Shown here: piece by piece, positions 40,689-50,608 of the stretch | Layout: every line of letters starts with the position of its first letter | Numbering within the stretch: the first letter of the stretch is position 1 | Assembly: GCA_020350285.1 (NCBI GenBank) | Contig: CP070708.1 | Span: forward strand, 1,433,563 to 1,485,934 | Direction: 5' to 3' | Length of the DNA stretch: 52,372 nucleotides | From: Anaerolineaceae bacterium | GTDB lineage: Bacteria; Chloroflexota; Anaerolineae; Anaerolineales; E44-bin32 | Program-made: the position numbers and the translations under genes | Notes under the pieces: generated by a model | Told to the model about the DNA's origin: nothing | Databases searched by the model: none | Seen by the model: the letters and a program-made list of their open reading frames with translations, nothing else

Positions 40689-41963
40689 TTATGGGTAAAT
40701 GCCGCGTGCCTTTGTCGCCTCCGCAACGCGATTTATGCCCAAACACTGTGCTGCAATACGTCTCCCTACTTTGCGTTGATCTGCCTCTTTCATCACATCG
40801 TGGAAGGCATCTACGAGGATTCTTTCAAGACGATCATCGATCTCATTCTCGGTCCAGAAAAAGGACTGCAAGTCCTGAACCCATTCAAAGTAAGATGAAG
40901 TTACACCTCCGGCATTGCATAAGATGTCTGGGATAATGAAAACCCCTTTGTTCTCAAGGATGGTATCGGCCTCAGGGGTTGTAGGTCCATTGGCTCCTTC
41001 AGCCACAAATGATGCTTGCACGCGGTCAGCGATTTTGGATGTGATCTGATTCTCCAGGGCACATGGTGCAAGGACATCACATTTGTATGTCAGCAGCTCT
41101 TCATTGGAAATGGCGTCTCCACCCGAGAAACCCTGCATAAGGTTATTCTGATCGACATAGGATTTCAGGGCTTTAATATCCAATCCCTTAGGGTTGGCAA
41201 CACCGCCAGAAGCGTCTGATACAGCAACAATGGTTGCACCTTCAGCGGACATCATCTCTGCAGCTACAGAGCCAACATTCCCAAAACCTTGAACCGCAAT
41301 GGTTACATCTGGAAATGTCTTGCCTCGCATCTTAAGTGCTTCGCGCGTTGTTATCATCACACCTCGGCCTGTAGCCGATAGACGTCCCATGCTCCCTCCG
41401 ATCTCAAGCGGTTTTCCAGTTACAACCGCTGGCACGGAGTATCCCTTGTGCATCGAGTACGTGTCCATGATCCAAGCCATGGTTTGCTGATTGGTGTTGA
41501 CATCGGGAGCGGGGATATCACCTTCTGGGCCCATGATAATGGAGATCTCCGTAGCGAAACGACGGGTGAGCCTTTGAAGTTCATGAATACTCAACTTATC
41601 GGGATCGACAATGACACCTCCCTTGGCACCACCATAGGGGATATTGACGACGGCGCACTTCCACGTCATCCACATTGCCAGGGCGCGTATCTCGTTTAAA
41701 TCCACAATGGGGTGGTAGCGGATGCCTCCTTTCGTAGGCCCACGAACGGTATTGTGATGAACACGATACCCAGTGAACATACGTAGTGAGTCATCGTCCA
41801 TGCACACAGGGAAGGATACGGTTAGTTCGCGCTTGGGATGTCGTAAGAGATCACGCATGCCATCATCCAGCTTGAGAATATCAGCAGCTTCATCAAACTG
41901 CTTGAGGGCAATCCAGTACACGCTTCCTTTGGGAGGAATGGTTCCATCAGATAATGGTTTCAT
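40689..41963 (-). CDS. gdhA: Glu/Leu/Phe/Val dehydrogenase, glutamate dehydrogenase type
   Basis: The 424 residues are the usual length for hexameric GDH. The substrate Lys residues sit in RGPTKGGIRYHP and PYGGAKGGVIVDP, the dinucleotide fold in VAVQGFGNVGSVAAEMM-like AVQGFGNVGSVAAE, and the family end in CNAGGVTSSYFEWVQ. It links 2-oxoglutarate plus ammonia to glutamate with NAD(P)H. An acidic Asp (VSDASGG) after the second strand hints at NAD, but this is weak. AAGGAG lies before the ATG. It follows the redox operon on the same strand, after a 324-base gap with a terminator, so it is probably separately transcribed. Confidence 0.92.
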   Translation of the reverse strand: MKPLSDGTIPPKGSVYWIALKQFDEAADILKLDDGMRDLLRHPKRELTVSFPVCMDDDSLRMFTGYRVHHNTVRGPTKGGIRYHPIVDLNEIRALAMWMTWKCAVVNIPYGGAKGGVIVDPDKLSIHELQRLTRRFATEISIIMGPEGDIPAPDVNTNQQTMAWIMDTYSMHKGYSVPAVVTGKPLEIGGSMGRLSATGRGVMITTREALKMRGKTFPDVTIAVQGFGNVGSVAAEMMSAEGATIVAVSDASGGVANPKGLDIKALKSYVDQNNLMQGFSGGDAISNEELLTYKCDVLAPCALENQITSKIADRVQASFVAEGANGPTTPEADTILENKGVFIIPDILCNAGGVTSSYFEWVQDLQSFFWTENEIDDRLERILVDAFHDVMKEADQRKVGRRIAAQCLGINRVAEATKARGIYP

Positions 41964-42145
41964 CGTGATCTACTCCTTAAACAATGATCATTCGCTTGAC
42001 GCGTTCATTTGATGGGAGAATTGAGCATGCATACGACAGATTTCTTGGGGGAAATCTTACCATGACGAAAACAAAAACGACTCAGCAAAATATATGGCTT
42101 TGAGCGGATTGTGAAGGCTTGATGAATACGCAGTGTCGGTTGTCT

Positions 42146-42177
42146 GTTAAAACCAATAGGGTTGCATCGAGCAACCC
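42146..42177 (-). terminator. terminator of the seven-gene redox operon
   Basis: Read on the minus strand, GGGTTGC-tcgat-GCAACCC is followed by TATTGGTTTT, 111 bases after the stop of the FMN glutamate-synthase gene. The rest of the 41964-42287 gap has no visible gene and should hold the gdhA promoter. Confidence 0.65.
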
Positions 42178-42287
42178 GTCTTAGGCCTTCCAGGGTCTAA
42201 GAAACCATGTTCAATACAAATGTTCTACAGAACAGCGCGATTCTCGATTTCAGAATGTATTCTAGAGATGATCTATTCTCTCGAATA

Positions 42288-43859
42288 CTATTTCTCATTC
42301 GCCTTGATGGCTACAGGCTTGTATCCCTCCTCCCAGAATGACAGTGGCCGATCGTAACCGGCCAATTTTAGACCGGTAAGAGCTGCAGTGTTCATGTCCA
42401 TCGCGCGCAGATCCTCGGTCGAAAGATCAGCAATGCTATTGTGGCCTGAAAGCATGGTTAAAATTTTGACCTCTTCAGCGCAGGCATGGATGAAGTTTGC
42501 CAATTGCTGCCCGACCTCAATCGGGTCAAGACGAGAGCGCATTTCGGGCTTTTGACTCGTTATGCCGTAGGGGCAATTACCTTTCTGGCAAGCGTAGCAG
42601 ACACGGCAACCCATCGCAATCTCCGCTGCACTGCCGAAGCCGACCGCGTCGGCTCCCATTGCCATCGCCTTGAACGCATCCAGCCCATTGCGGATTCCCC
42701 CCAAAGCAATTAGTTTCACTTTACGATGGACGCCATGGTCCTTTAGCGCTTGAACAGCTGGTGGGAGACAAGCAATGGTAGGAATGCCTACACCTTGGGT
42801 AACGATATCGGGCGAGCAACCTGTACCACCGACCAATCCATCGATGCTGATGGCGTCGGCGCCAAGCTCGATGCAGGCAGCGACATCATCATATGGGCGT
42901 GAAGGTCCCAACTTGAAAAGAATGGGGTATTGATAATTGGTGACATCGCGCAGGAATTCGACCATGTTTTTCATATCTTCCAGGGTTTGGACATCGTAAT
43001 ATCGGCAAGGGCTAAGTGCATCTGAACCAACTGGAATTCCCCGCACCTTCGCGATTTCTTCGGTTACTTTTGAACCGAGCAGGTGTCCCCCCATGCCGGG
43101 TTTTGCGCCTTGGCCGATCTTCACTTCGACCGCGTCACCACTATTGAGATAATCTGTGGATACTCCCCATCTTCCAGTGGACCATTGGATGATCAAATAT
43201 CCACCCGGTTCCCACTCTTTCTTGGTGAAATCCTCATCAATATATCCACGAGATAGCCACATCTCTTCATCGACAAGACCACCTTCACCGGTGTTGGTTG
43301 CTATCCCAGTTTGAGCCGCGCCGATAGCCAAGGCCATCTTAGCTTCTTTACTCAATGCGCCGAATGACATTGCCGGCCATACAAAAGGTAGTTTTAGGTG
43401 GAGGGGTTTCTCGCATGTGCCCTCACCGATCACAACTTCTAAATCACACGCTTCACGATATTTGTCCCGGGGCTCTGGACTAGCGATCTGGCTGGGAACC
43501 ACCGTGATGGTATCGAAATGGGGTGTCGGTTGCTGGGTTCCAAACCCGCGCAACAGATATTCACCAGTTTGGGCTTTGTAATGGATCTCTTCAATTGTCG
43601 CCAATGTCCATGGATAGCGTGCGATGTACTCTGACTCAGCCGGATTGATGCGAATCGCGTCCTCCGGACAAAATTCGGCACAGATTCGGCAACCGACACA
43701 GGCGTTATAGTTTCTGATCCGCATCTCACCTGTATAGGCATCGAGGGCGTAAACACCATGTGGGCAGATTTCAGCGCAGGTTGCACATTTCCCCGGCATG
43801 CGTGAGTTGATACAAACCTCTCGATTTACACTGACACAAAATGCGCCAACTACAGTCAT
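42288..43859 (-). CDS. FMN-binding glutamate synthase-type subunit with N-terminal ferredoxin domain (archaeal GltB2 type)
   Basis: The N-terminal 80 residues carry two Cys clusters (CATCAEICPHGVYAL and CVGCRICAEFCPEDAI), a 2x[4Fe-4S] ferredoxin. Residues about 140-500 are the glutamate-synthase FMN barrel (PAMSFGALSKEAKMAL, NTGEGG, GAKPGMGGHL, DGLVGGTGCSP, GGIRNGLDAFKAMAMGADAVG) and the [3Fe-4S] region CRVCYACQKGNCPYGI. It should reduce the 2-iminoglutarate made from 2-oxoglutarate and ammonia. The glutaminase domain and the GXGXG domain are absent; the latter is the next gene upstream. TAGGAGGATAG precedes the ATG, 9 bases after the upstream stop. Confidence 0.92.
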   Translation of the reverse strand: MTVVGAFCVSVNREVCINSRMPGKCATCAEICPHGVYALDAYTGEMRIRNYNACVGCRICAEFCPEDAIRINPAESEYIARYPWTLATIEEIHYKAQTGEYLLRGFGTQQPTPHFDTITVVPSQIASPEPRDKYREACDLEVVIGEGTCEKPLHLKLPFVWPAMSFGALSKEAKMALAIGAAQTGIATNTGEGGLVDEEMWLSRGYIDEDFTKKEWEPGGYLIIQWSTGRWGVSTDYLNSGDAVEVKIGQGAKPGMGGHLLGSKVTEEIAKVRGIPVGSDALSPCRYYDVQTLEDMKNMVEFLRDVTNYQYPILFKLGPSRPYDDVAACIELGADAISIDGLVGGTGCSPDIVTQGVGIPTIACLPPAVQALKDHGVHRKVKLIALGGIRNGLDAFKAMAMGADAVGFGSAAEIAMGCRVCYACQKGNCPYGITSQKPEMRSRLDPIEVGQQLANFIHACAEEVKILTMLSGHNSIADLSTEDLRAMDMNTAALTGLKLAGYDRPLSFWEEGYKPVAIKANEK

Positions 43860-43868
43860 TCTATCCTC

Positions 43869-44519
43869 CTATTTGTAGAACGGCTTCTCCGACGCAGCCA
43901 CGATCTTCGTGAACTTAGTCGGATCGGCTTTAATGTCATAGGTTTGGAAGTAGCCAGAGAGTTTTTCGATATCGCCTTGGGTCAATTCTTCAACGCGAGT
44001 GTTGTGGCCGAGGCTTTTCCATTTCCCCCCAATATAAACATTGCCACGGATCAAGAAATTTGCAAAATTCTCACCCGCATCGCCAACAACAACCAAGTCA
44101 CCGTCTAACATATAGGTACCAGTTTCATCTCCCACGTTGCCTGCGACAATGATCACGGCTCCCTTGTTCATGGTCGCCGTGAAATCGCCTGCATCACCGT
44201 AGATAATTACCGAGCCATCATAACAATACTGACCAGCACCATAGCCAGCGTTACCATCCACGATAATCGTGCCGGAAGTCATGTTGTCTGCTGTGTAGTT
44301 ACCAGAGTCTCCAGTGACCCTTATCGTAGCGCCGGCGTTCAAAACACCGAAGTAATCTCCGGCATTGCCCTGGATGATGACTTCACCGTGCTTTAACCCA
44401 GCAACCAATCCATGGAGATGGCTTGCGTTTGTAACCTCGATCGGTTCTTCATTCAAGTTCTCTTTTAGTTTGTTACTTATCGTTTTGAGATCCTTAGCTT
44501 TTGCATTTATCACTGTCAT
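43869..44519 (-). CDS. GXGXG-domain protein (glutamate synthase alpha C-terminal type, GltB3)
   Basis: The right-handed beta-helix repeats are clear: IQGNAGDYFGVLNAGATIRVTGDSG, IIVDGNAGYGAGQY, IIYGDAGDFTATMNKGAVIIVAGNVGDETGTYM. This domain is the C-terminal part of bacterial GltB and occurs alone in archaeal-type glutamate synthases. The ATG at 44519 is chosen because GAGAGGG is 5 bases upstream; the open frame runs to 44663 but then overlaps the FrhB-like gene. It should sit as a structural subunit against the FMN subunit at 42288. Confidence 0.9.
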   Translation of the reverse strand: MTVINAKAKDLKTISNKLKENLNEEPIEVTNASHLHGLVAGLKHGEVIIQGNAGDYFGVLNAGATIRVTGDSGNYTADNMTSGTIIVDGNAGYGAGQYCYDGSVIIYGDAGDFTATMNKGAVIIVAGNVGDETGTYMLDGDLVVVGDAGENFANFLIRGNVYIGGKWKSLGHNTRVEELTQGDIEKLSGYFQTYDIKADPTKFTKIVAASEKPFYK

Positions 44520-44571
44520 GGTTGTCCCTCTCAGAAAACCATTTTTGTAAGGCTCATCTGTCCGTGAATGT

Positions 44572-45738
44572 TCAGCATCCCGTACAGCTGTTACGGGATC
44601 TCTCGGGTGCTGTAGATCTGGTAGGCGTCCGATATAACCGTACGAATTGCTTAATGGCCTCACCGCGTTGGGCGGGATCAGCTAGGGCGTCAAGCATTAA
44701 GATCTGCAGGTCCTTAAAAGCCTGAGCTCGCTCGCGTCGATCCTTTTCGCCAGCAGCGACTTCAAGGATGTCTGTATCCACGTCGAGACTAGTTGCCAAG
44801 AGATTCATCTGAACGGCGTTGCGGGCGAAAACCTCGCCAACGTGAGTGCGAATGATGACCGTGGAGGAGCCCTCCGGCGCGCCCAGAGTACCAATAGCCA
44901 AGTCCGCTGACTCGCCTAGGTAATCATCGCAGCTACCACACCCGGTGAGGGTATAGCTTTCGACAAGTTGGCGAGGAAGCGTGTGCTCCTCACCGTCCCA
45001 TAACAGCGCGCGCAGCTGCTCGCGATCGGCAGAGACCTCCAACCGCTTGACCTGTTGACGCGAGATTCCCATCTGCTTGACCAAGATCTCATCGATCAAT
45101 TCTGGTCGGTAGATCCCGGTACAGAAAACGGCGATGCTCAGGCGGATAGCCTCTTGATATTTTTGCAGAAAGACTTTCGGGGAGGCTTTGATTCTCCGGA
45201 CGGCTTGCGCTGCGCAAGGCGTGCCCACCACGGCGATATTTTCCATAGCCCGATCGTAGATTGCAGTATTGAGAACATCGAAGATGGGAGCCCAAAGGTA
45301 TTGAGGTCCCACACTTTCCACAATCTCCTCAACAGTTGAAACAACGCGTGCGATGGGTTTGAGATCCCATGGATCAAGATCGAGCATCACCACACCGTCT
45401 AATAAACCTGCGCTGCGCCCGGCGGTAAGGATGCTTCGGATCACGTCATTGGGCGCTCCCGATTTAACTGGGCCATGGGCTCGCGCCGCTAAGATTTTCT
45501 GGGGTTCAAGGGGGGACCAACGCTCTAGTCGTGGGCAGACATCCTCGCAGAACACTTGACAAAAAGTACAACTGTCGAGGGTTCCTTGAGTGTAGCCGAC
45601 GGTCTTGCTGCGCTCTTCTAGGAGGGGGTGATTGCCGCCATTCCAATACAAGACTTGCTTTGAGCAGGCCGCGACACATAAGCCGCATCCGGCGCAGTTG
45701 TCTTGCGACCAAATCTCCAATTCCAATCGTTTTGACAT
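44572..45738 (-). CDS. FrhB/FdhB-like coenzyme F420 hydrogenase beta-type flavoprotein with ferredoxin clusters
   Basis: The 388 residues start with Cys clusters (DNCAGCGLCVAAC; CTFCQVFCEDVCP), then the FrhB N- and C-terminal domains (VGTPCAAQAVRRI, LQKYQEAIRLSIAVFCTGIYRPELI, GCGSCDDYLGESADLAIGTLG). The FrhB family binds FAD and moves electrons between F420, ferredoxin or other flavoproteins. ATG 45738 has GAGG a few bases upstream; the extension to 45786 is unlikely. The tail ends RNSCTGC. In this operon it probably passes electrons between the HdrA part and the glutamate-synthase part, which is an inference. Confidence 0.88.
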   Translation of the reverse strand: MSKRLELEIWSQDNCAGCGLCVAACSKQVLYWNGGNHPLLEERSKTVGYTQGTLDSCTFCQVFCEDVCPRLERWSPLEPQKILAARAHGPVKSGAPNDVIRSILTAGRSAGLLDGVVMLDLDPWDLKPIARVVSTVEEIVESVGPQYLWAPIFDVLNTAIYDRAMENIAVVGTPCAAQAVRRIKASPKVFLQKYQEAIRLSIAVFCTGIYRPELIDEILVKQMGISRQQVKRLEVSADREQLRALLWDGEEHTLPRQLVESYTLTGCGSCDDYLGESADLAIGTLGAPEGSSTVIIRTHVGEVFARNAVQMNLLATSLDVDTDILEVAAGEKDRRERAQAFKDLQILMLDALADPAQRGEAIKQFVRLYRTPTRSTAPERSRNSCTGC

Positions 45739-45820
45739 CCTGACCTCTTTCCTCCATTTGTTGTCGTCGTTATGCCAGAAAATCACGGTATAAGGTGGTC
45801 CGGGAAAATTCTTGGTTCAT

Positions 45821-47938
45821 TTACTTTCTCATCAAACTGCTGAAAATTTTCATCAAATTCGCGAATGCAAGACCGTCGTCGGCCGTAAAGAATTCTAAAC
45901 GTAGGCGACGTGGATCGACACCATGTTCAGCGAGTTGTTTTTTTAGTTTTGTCACGCGCTCTTCTGCGTAAAGGTTTCCATTGCCGTAATGACATTCCCC
46001 CTTGTGACAAATACCCACAAGCACACCATCTGCTCCATTGAGGAACGCCCATAATGCATGATTGGGGTCGAATCGGGCCGAGCAATTCATGCGAATGATA
46101 CGTACGTCAGCAGGGTAGGACATTCGCCTTGCACCGGCTATATCGGCCGCAGCATATGCGCTCCACTCACATGCAAGCACCACGATCTTCGGAACGGGCT
46201 GGTCAACTCCCTTGGGTTTTTCCAATCCAGGCGAACTTAAAGCGGCACTGATTTGTGCCAGGATTGCGGGATCACCATAACCCGGAAGTGAAATAGCCTT
46301 GACTGGACAAACAACGACACAATTACCACAGCCTATGCAGCGGAGCAAATCCACGGTGGCCAGGGATAACAAACCATCACGCTTCTCAAGCGTGATGGCG
46401 AAGGTTGGACAAATTTGAGAGCAGTTCCCGCATCCTGTGCATAAAGATTCATCGACCTCGGCTAGGAGCCCCGTGGAGGTGAGTGAGTCCCTCCCTAGAA
46501 AGCGAAGTGCGCGCGCAGCGGCTATATGGGCTTGAAGCAATGTTTCCGCTGTGTCGGTTGGATAATGTGCTCCACCTACCACATAAATGCCATCGTCAAC
46601 ATAATCGCCTGGTCGAAGACGTATTCGCCTCTCGAGTATAAATCCCCTCTTGTCTTGAGGCAGATGTAACATCGCCGCTAACGCAATGGCATCTTCTTGA
46701 TGCACCAAGGGCATGGTTAAGACCACACGGTCGCAAGGTATCCGTAAAGGTTGGTCGGTCAATGGATCGGCCACCTCTACGATATTCTTGCCAATTACAG
46801 GAGGGTGATGCTTATGATAGCGGAAGAAATTAACGCCCAAACCTTTGGCTTGCAGCAGCAGATTCTCACCCGGACCACCAGCCTCACCCAAATAAAGATC
46901 GCGAAAGAGTATCGTGACATTGATGTCAGGGTTGAGCTGCTTGGTACGTATGGCTTGACGTATGCCGGCTGTACAGCATAGGGGAGAGCATTCTCTGCCC
47001 TCAGCGTCTTCTGTTCGAAAGATCATCACCACGTCGTGCAATGCCAATTCGTCATGGGCATTGATTGCTTCTTCAAGCTCGTGTGCAAACTGGATTTGTG
47101 AGACTACAAGCGAGTGGTCATACCAGGAATTGGGATCCAGACTTTTAGGCCGCACACCGGTTGCCAGGATGATTGCACCAACATTAAGTTCAAAGTTCTG
47201 ATCATCCTGTATGAGGTGCACTTGGTAATTCCCGGGCTGCCCGGTCACTTCCGTTACGCGGGTGTTCAACAAGGTTTGGATCTGAGGGTGCTTTGAGACT
47301 ATATCGAGGTTCTCGGCGATCAAGTCCTTGGCGCCCTCTTGTAGCATGTATATCGTTCCACCTAATTGGCTTTCCCTTTCGATCAGCGTCACGTCGATAT
47401 CGCCATCGGCCAATGCGAGGGCTACGGTCAAAGCACCCAAATCGCTGCCAATCACCATGGCCGACTTGACAACATCGCTGGAGAAAGTTTGAGCTGGTCT
47501 AATTTCAGTCAAACGCGCCACACCCATTTCGATCAAATTTGTAGCTTTCTCCATTGCGGCAACAGGGTTGCTTGCGTGGACGTAAGCGCAGTGCTCGCGG
47601 ACGTCAACTACGCTCAAGTAACGCCCTGCCGGGCCAGCCTCCTCCATTGTTTGTTGGAATAGATGTTCCACCAGACGGGGAGCGCATCCTGCGATCAGCA
47701 CACGTTCCAGTTTGTGGTCGATAATTGCTTGACGAATACGAGATCGGCCATCGATATTACACGGGTAGGGTTCGCTCATTGTATAGACGACACCGGGCAG
47801 TGAGGCGCTTCTCTCACGTAGGAGATCGGTGTCTAAGACACTGGCAATTTTGTCGCCACATTCACAAATAACAATCCCAGTACGCGCCGCAGGCTTCTTT
47901 TCTCGAGTGTCAATGTGCGAAATTAATTCTTCAGCCAT
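45821..47938 (-). CDS. HdrA-like FAD protein fused to MvhD-like domain
   Basis: The 705 residues have an N-terminal HdrA-type region (GIVICECGD, GCAPRLVEHLF, VREHCAYVHA), a Rossmann FAD domain (VIGSDLGALTVALALAD, where the usual GxGxxG is GSDLGA), the Cys pair ECSPLCCTAG, two [4Fe-4S] clusters (CTGCGNCSQICP about 497; CIGCGNCVVVCP about 530), and a C-terminal MvhD/FlpD [2Fe-2S] domain (about 575-700; ACEWSAYAAADIAG, RMNCSARFDP, CHKGECHYGNGN). HdrA is the bifurcating flavin subunit in heterodisulfide-reductase complexes; MvhD links it to an electron donor. HdrB and HdrC are absent here. AAGG precedes the ATG. Confidence 0.92.
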   Translation of the reverse strand: MAEELISHIDTREKKPAARTGIVICECGDKIASVLDTDLLRERSASLPGVVYTMSEPYPCNIDGRSRIRQAIIDHKLERVLIAGCAPRLVEHLFQQTMEEAGPAGRYLSVVDVREHCAYVHASNPVAAMEKATNLIEMGVARLTEIRPAQTFSSDVVKSAMVIGSDLGALTVALALADGDIDVTLIERESQLGGTIYMLQEGAKDLIAENLDIVSKHPQIQTLLNTRVTEVTGQPGNYQVHLIQDDQNFELNVGAIILATGVRPKSLDPNSWYDHSLVVSQIQFAHELEEAINAHDELALHDVVMIFRTEDAEGRECSPLCCTAGIRQAIRTKQLNPDINVTILFRDLYLGEAGGPGENLLLQAKGLGVNFFRYHKHHPPVIGKNIVEVADPLTDQPLRIPCDRVVLTMPLVHQEDAIALAAMLHLPQDKRGFILERRIRLRPGDYVDDGIYVVGGAHYPTDTAETLLQAHIAAARALRFLGRDSLTSTGLLAEVDESLCTGCGNCSQICPTFAITLEKRDGLLSLATVDLLRCIGCGNCVVVCPVKAISLPGYGDPAILAQISAALSSPGLEKPKGVDQPVPKIVVLACEWSAYAAADIAGARRMSYPADVRIIRMNCSARFDPNHALWAFLNGADGVLVGICHKGECHYGNGNLYAEERVTKLKKQLAEHGVDPRRLRLEFFTADDGLAFANLMKIFSSLMRK

Positions 47939-48003
47939 CCAATAACCTTGTCTTCATGTGGGTCAAATCGCTTACCTTGCCAATGGTCCTATTGGACGAT
48001 TAA

Positions 48004-48717
48004 TCAGTTTTCCTCTTGATCGATAGTGTAGGTGGCATGTTTTGATGACAACACTTCGAGATCTTGGGCCCAACTGGGTTTTAGATCTAAGTCATCGCAT
48101 ACCTGGCAATACACACGATCGTACTCAGAGTCTACGAGATGGACGCTCCGAAAGCGTGTAACGTCGCTCAGCTTAAATGCTCCGGTCGGGCATATCAGAA
48201 CACATGTGCCGCAACCGATGCATGTAGGCGACACGATCCGAAACGGTGGACTGATCTCTTTTGAGATCCCTCGATGGGTCAAGCTGATCGCTCTGACTCC
48301 GACGATCTCGTTGCAGGCGCGCACGCAGAGGCCGCATAGCACACAAGCGTCTTCCTCGGGTAACTTGAAACGTACTTCTTCTAAACCCAATTCCTCTGCC
48401 AGTGCGAGCAATTCTGGATCGTTGAATGCCCCCGCCAAGAGCAGTTCAACGGACATGCGCCGACTGCGTCGTACGGACTCGGAATCTGTTGTCACAACAG
48501 CTCCCTGCTCGCAAGGATAGGTGCAGGCTGCTACCAGACGTGGCGGGCGTGCTGGTTGGGATAATTCGACCATGCACAATCGGCAGGCACCATAGGGTTC
48601 GAGAGCCGGATGGTAACAGAAGGTTGGCACGTGGATGCCGTGCTCACGGCAAGCTTCTAATATCGTCCGCCCGTCAGGAACTTCGATGGGCCTTTCATCA
48701 ATTGTCAATCGGATCAT
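48004..48717 (-). CDS. HoxU/NuoG-N-type iron-sulfur protein
   Basis: The 237-residue product has a [2Fe-2S] ferredoxin domain (about 1-75; CYHPALEPYGACRLCMVEL), a His-Cys region (VVTTDSESVRRSRRMSVELLL) and two [4Fe-4S] clusters (CVLCGLCVRACNEIVG; CIGCGTCVLICPTGAF). This is the length and order of HoxU in bidirectional hydrogenases or of the first part of NuoG, without the molybdopterin-like domain. GAGGTGG precedes ATG 48717; the longer frame to 48771 would overlap the NuoF-like gene. It should receive electrons from the NuoF-type subunit. Confidence 0.9.
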   Translation of the reverse strand: MIRLTIDERPIEVPDGRTILEACREHGIHVPTFCYHPALEPYGACRLCMVELSQPARPPRLVAACTYPCEQGAVVTTDSESVRRSRRMSVELLLAGAFNDPELLALAEELGLEEVRFKLPEEDACVLCGLCVRACNEIVGVRAISLTHRGISKEISPPFRIVSPTCIGCGTCVLICPTGAFKLSDVTRFRSVHLVDSEYDRVYCQVCDDLDLKPSWAQDLEVLSSKHATYTIDQEEN

Positions 48718-48751
48718 TTCCACCTCACCCACGGCGTTTGGTGTCCTATTT

Positions 48752-50608
48752 CTAGGAAATGAGGATCGCATCGAATTTACATACGCTCATGCACATCCCA
48801 CAGCGTGTACACAACCCGGCGTCGATTACATGCACTTCCTGCTTGGCACCGGTAATGGCGTCGCTCGGGCAATTACGCAGGCAAACCATGCAGCCCGTGC
48901 AGTTCTCTGCGATAACCGAGTAGGTGATCAGCGCCTTGCAAACCTTAGCCGGGCAGGTCATATCGACGATGTGGGCTTCATATTCATCGCGGAAATACTG
49001 GATGGTCGAAAGCACCGGATTGGGAGCGGTCTGTCCCAGATTGCACAAAGAGGAGCGTTTTACCTCTTCACCCAACTCTAAGAGATAATCGATATCGCTC
49101 AGTTGACCTTCGCCAGCGCAGATCCTTTCCAATGTTTCGAGCATGGCCTTTGTGCCGATGCGGCAAGGGACACACTTTCCGCAGGATTCATCCTGGGTGA
49201 ATTTCATGAAATAGCGGGCAAAGTCCACCATACAGGCGTCCTCATCGGCAATGACCAACCCGCCGGAGCCCATGATGGCTCCCAGAGCGGTTAGAGACTC
49301 ATAGTCAATGGGTGTATCTAAATGTTGGGCGGGGATGCATCCACCAGATGGTCCACCGGTCTGAGCTGCTTTGAACGCGTTGCCGTTCGGAATACCGCCG
49401 CAAATCTCAAATATCAATTCGCGTAGAGAGATACCCATTGGTACTTCAACCAGCCCGGTGTTGTTGATGTTGCCAACGACCGAAAAGATCATTGTGCCCT
49501 TGCTGGTTTCAGTTCCAATATTGGCATACCAATCTGCCCCTTTCTCGATGATGATGGGTACCGAAGCCCAACTCTTGACATTGTTGATATTGGTTGGTTT
49601 TCCCCATAAACCTGACGTAGATGGGTAAGGGGGACGAGGGCGCGGTTCGCCAACGCGTCCTTCTATGGAGGCCATCAGTGCAGTCTCTTCACCGCAAACG
49701 AACGCTCCACTGCCGAGTTTTATGTTCACGTTGAAGTCAAACCCAGAGCCAAGGATGTTTGTTCCAAGGAAGCCATACTCTTGCGCTTGCGTGATCGCCT
49801 GACGCAGGTGTTTAACCGCAAGTGGATACTCGTTGCGTATGTAAACGTAGCCCTGAGATGCACCGATGGCATACGCCCCGATGATCATGCCTTCCAGAAC
49901 GCGGTGGGGATTACCTTCCATAATCGAACGATCCATGTAGGCGCCGGGGTCCCCCTCGTCCGCATTGCAGATTACATACTTGATCTCACCCGGCTGTTTA
50001 CGACAATCTTCCCACTTTAAGCCGGTGGGGTAGCCAGCACCACCTCGTCCACGCAGACCGGAGGCTTTGATCTCAGCGATGACCTGTTCAGGTGACATAG
50101 AGGCAAGAATGTTTTCAAGCGAAGTGTAGCCACCCAGAGCGATGTATTCATCAATCCGAAAAGGATCGAGAATCCCATTGAGATTGAGAATCAGACGTTG
50201 TTGATGTTTGTAAAATGGCACGTCGTGCTCGTGCTCGATTATTTCATCGGTGTTGGGGTCGCTATACAGTAGACGCTCAACAGTTCTGCCATTCGCCAGC
50301 TCAGCAACGATCTCGGGCACATCTCCAACTTGTACATGGGTATACATAATTCCCATGGGGCGGATGACAACCAAGGGTCCTTTCTCACAAAATCCATGAC
50401 AGCCGGTCATCTTCAGATCGTACGTGAGCGTGGCTTTCAAGTTCTTGTTTACGATCTCGTCTTGAAACGCGTTCCATACTTTTTCGCTTCCATATACACG
50501 GCACCCCGTGCCACCACATACGGTGATCCAAGGATGATCAGGGGCGTAATCACTTTTCAACCTAGTGCGCAACTTGTCAAAGTCGGTAGCCGAGTTGATC
50601 CTATCCAT
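48752..50608 (-). CDS. nuoF: NADH dehydrogenase subunit NuoF-type (HoxF/HydB-like), with extra ferredoxin domains
   Basis: Residues 1-120 are a thioredoxin-like [2Fe-2S] domain (VCGGTGCRVYG, GCHGFCEKGPLV). The FMN and NADH-binding 51-kDa part follows (about 150-510; GLRGRGGAGYPTGLKW, CNADEGDPGAYMDRSIME, GAFVCGEETALMASIEG), then the [4Fe-4S] site ESCGKCVPCRIG (about 472) and a C-terminal 2x[4Fe-4S] ferredoxin (CTGCMVCLRNCP about 573; CTRCGMCMSVC about 598). This layout is that of HydB in bifurcating hydrogenases and of HoxF-like diaphorases. The start overlaps the NuoE-type gene by 8 bases. Confidence 0.93.
   Translation of the reverse strand: MDRINSATDFDKLRTRLKSDYAPDHPWITVCGGTGCRVYGSEKVWNAFQDEIVNKNLKATLTYDLKMTGCHGFCEKGPLVVIRPMGIMYTHVQVGDVPEIVAELANGRTVERLLYSDPNTDEIIEHEHDVPFYKHQQRLILNLNGILDPFRIDEYIALGGYTSLENILASMSPEQVIAEIKASGLRGRGGAGYPTGLKWEDCRKQPGEIKYVICNADEGDPGAYMDRSIMEGNPHRVLEGMIIGAYAIGASQGYVYIRNEYPLAVKHLRQAITQAQEYGFLGTNILGSGFDFNVNIKLGSGAFVCGEETALMASIEGRVGEPRPRPPYPSTSGLWGKPTNINNVKSWASVPIIIEKGADWYANIGTETSKGTMIFSVVGNINNTGLVEVPMGISLRELIFEICGGIPNGNAFKAAQTGGPSGGCIPAQHLDTPIDYESLTALGAIMGSGGLVIADEDACMVDFARYFMKFTQDESCGKCVPCRIGTKAMLETLERICAGEGQLSDIDYLLELGEEVKRSSLCNLGQTAPNPVLSTIQYFRDEYEAHIVDMTCPAKVCKALITYSVIAENCTGCMVCLRNCPSDAITGAKQEVHVIDAGLCTRCGMCMSVCKFDAILIS

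Noticed and set aside
44520..44663. N-terminal extension of the GXGXG gene
   Set aside because: It would overlap the FrhB-like gene by over 90 bases, and the internal ATG at 44519 has a better ribosome site and a family-like start.
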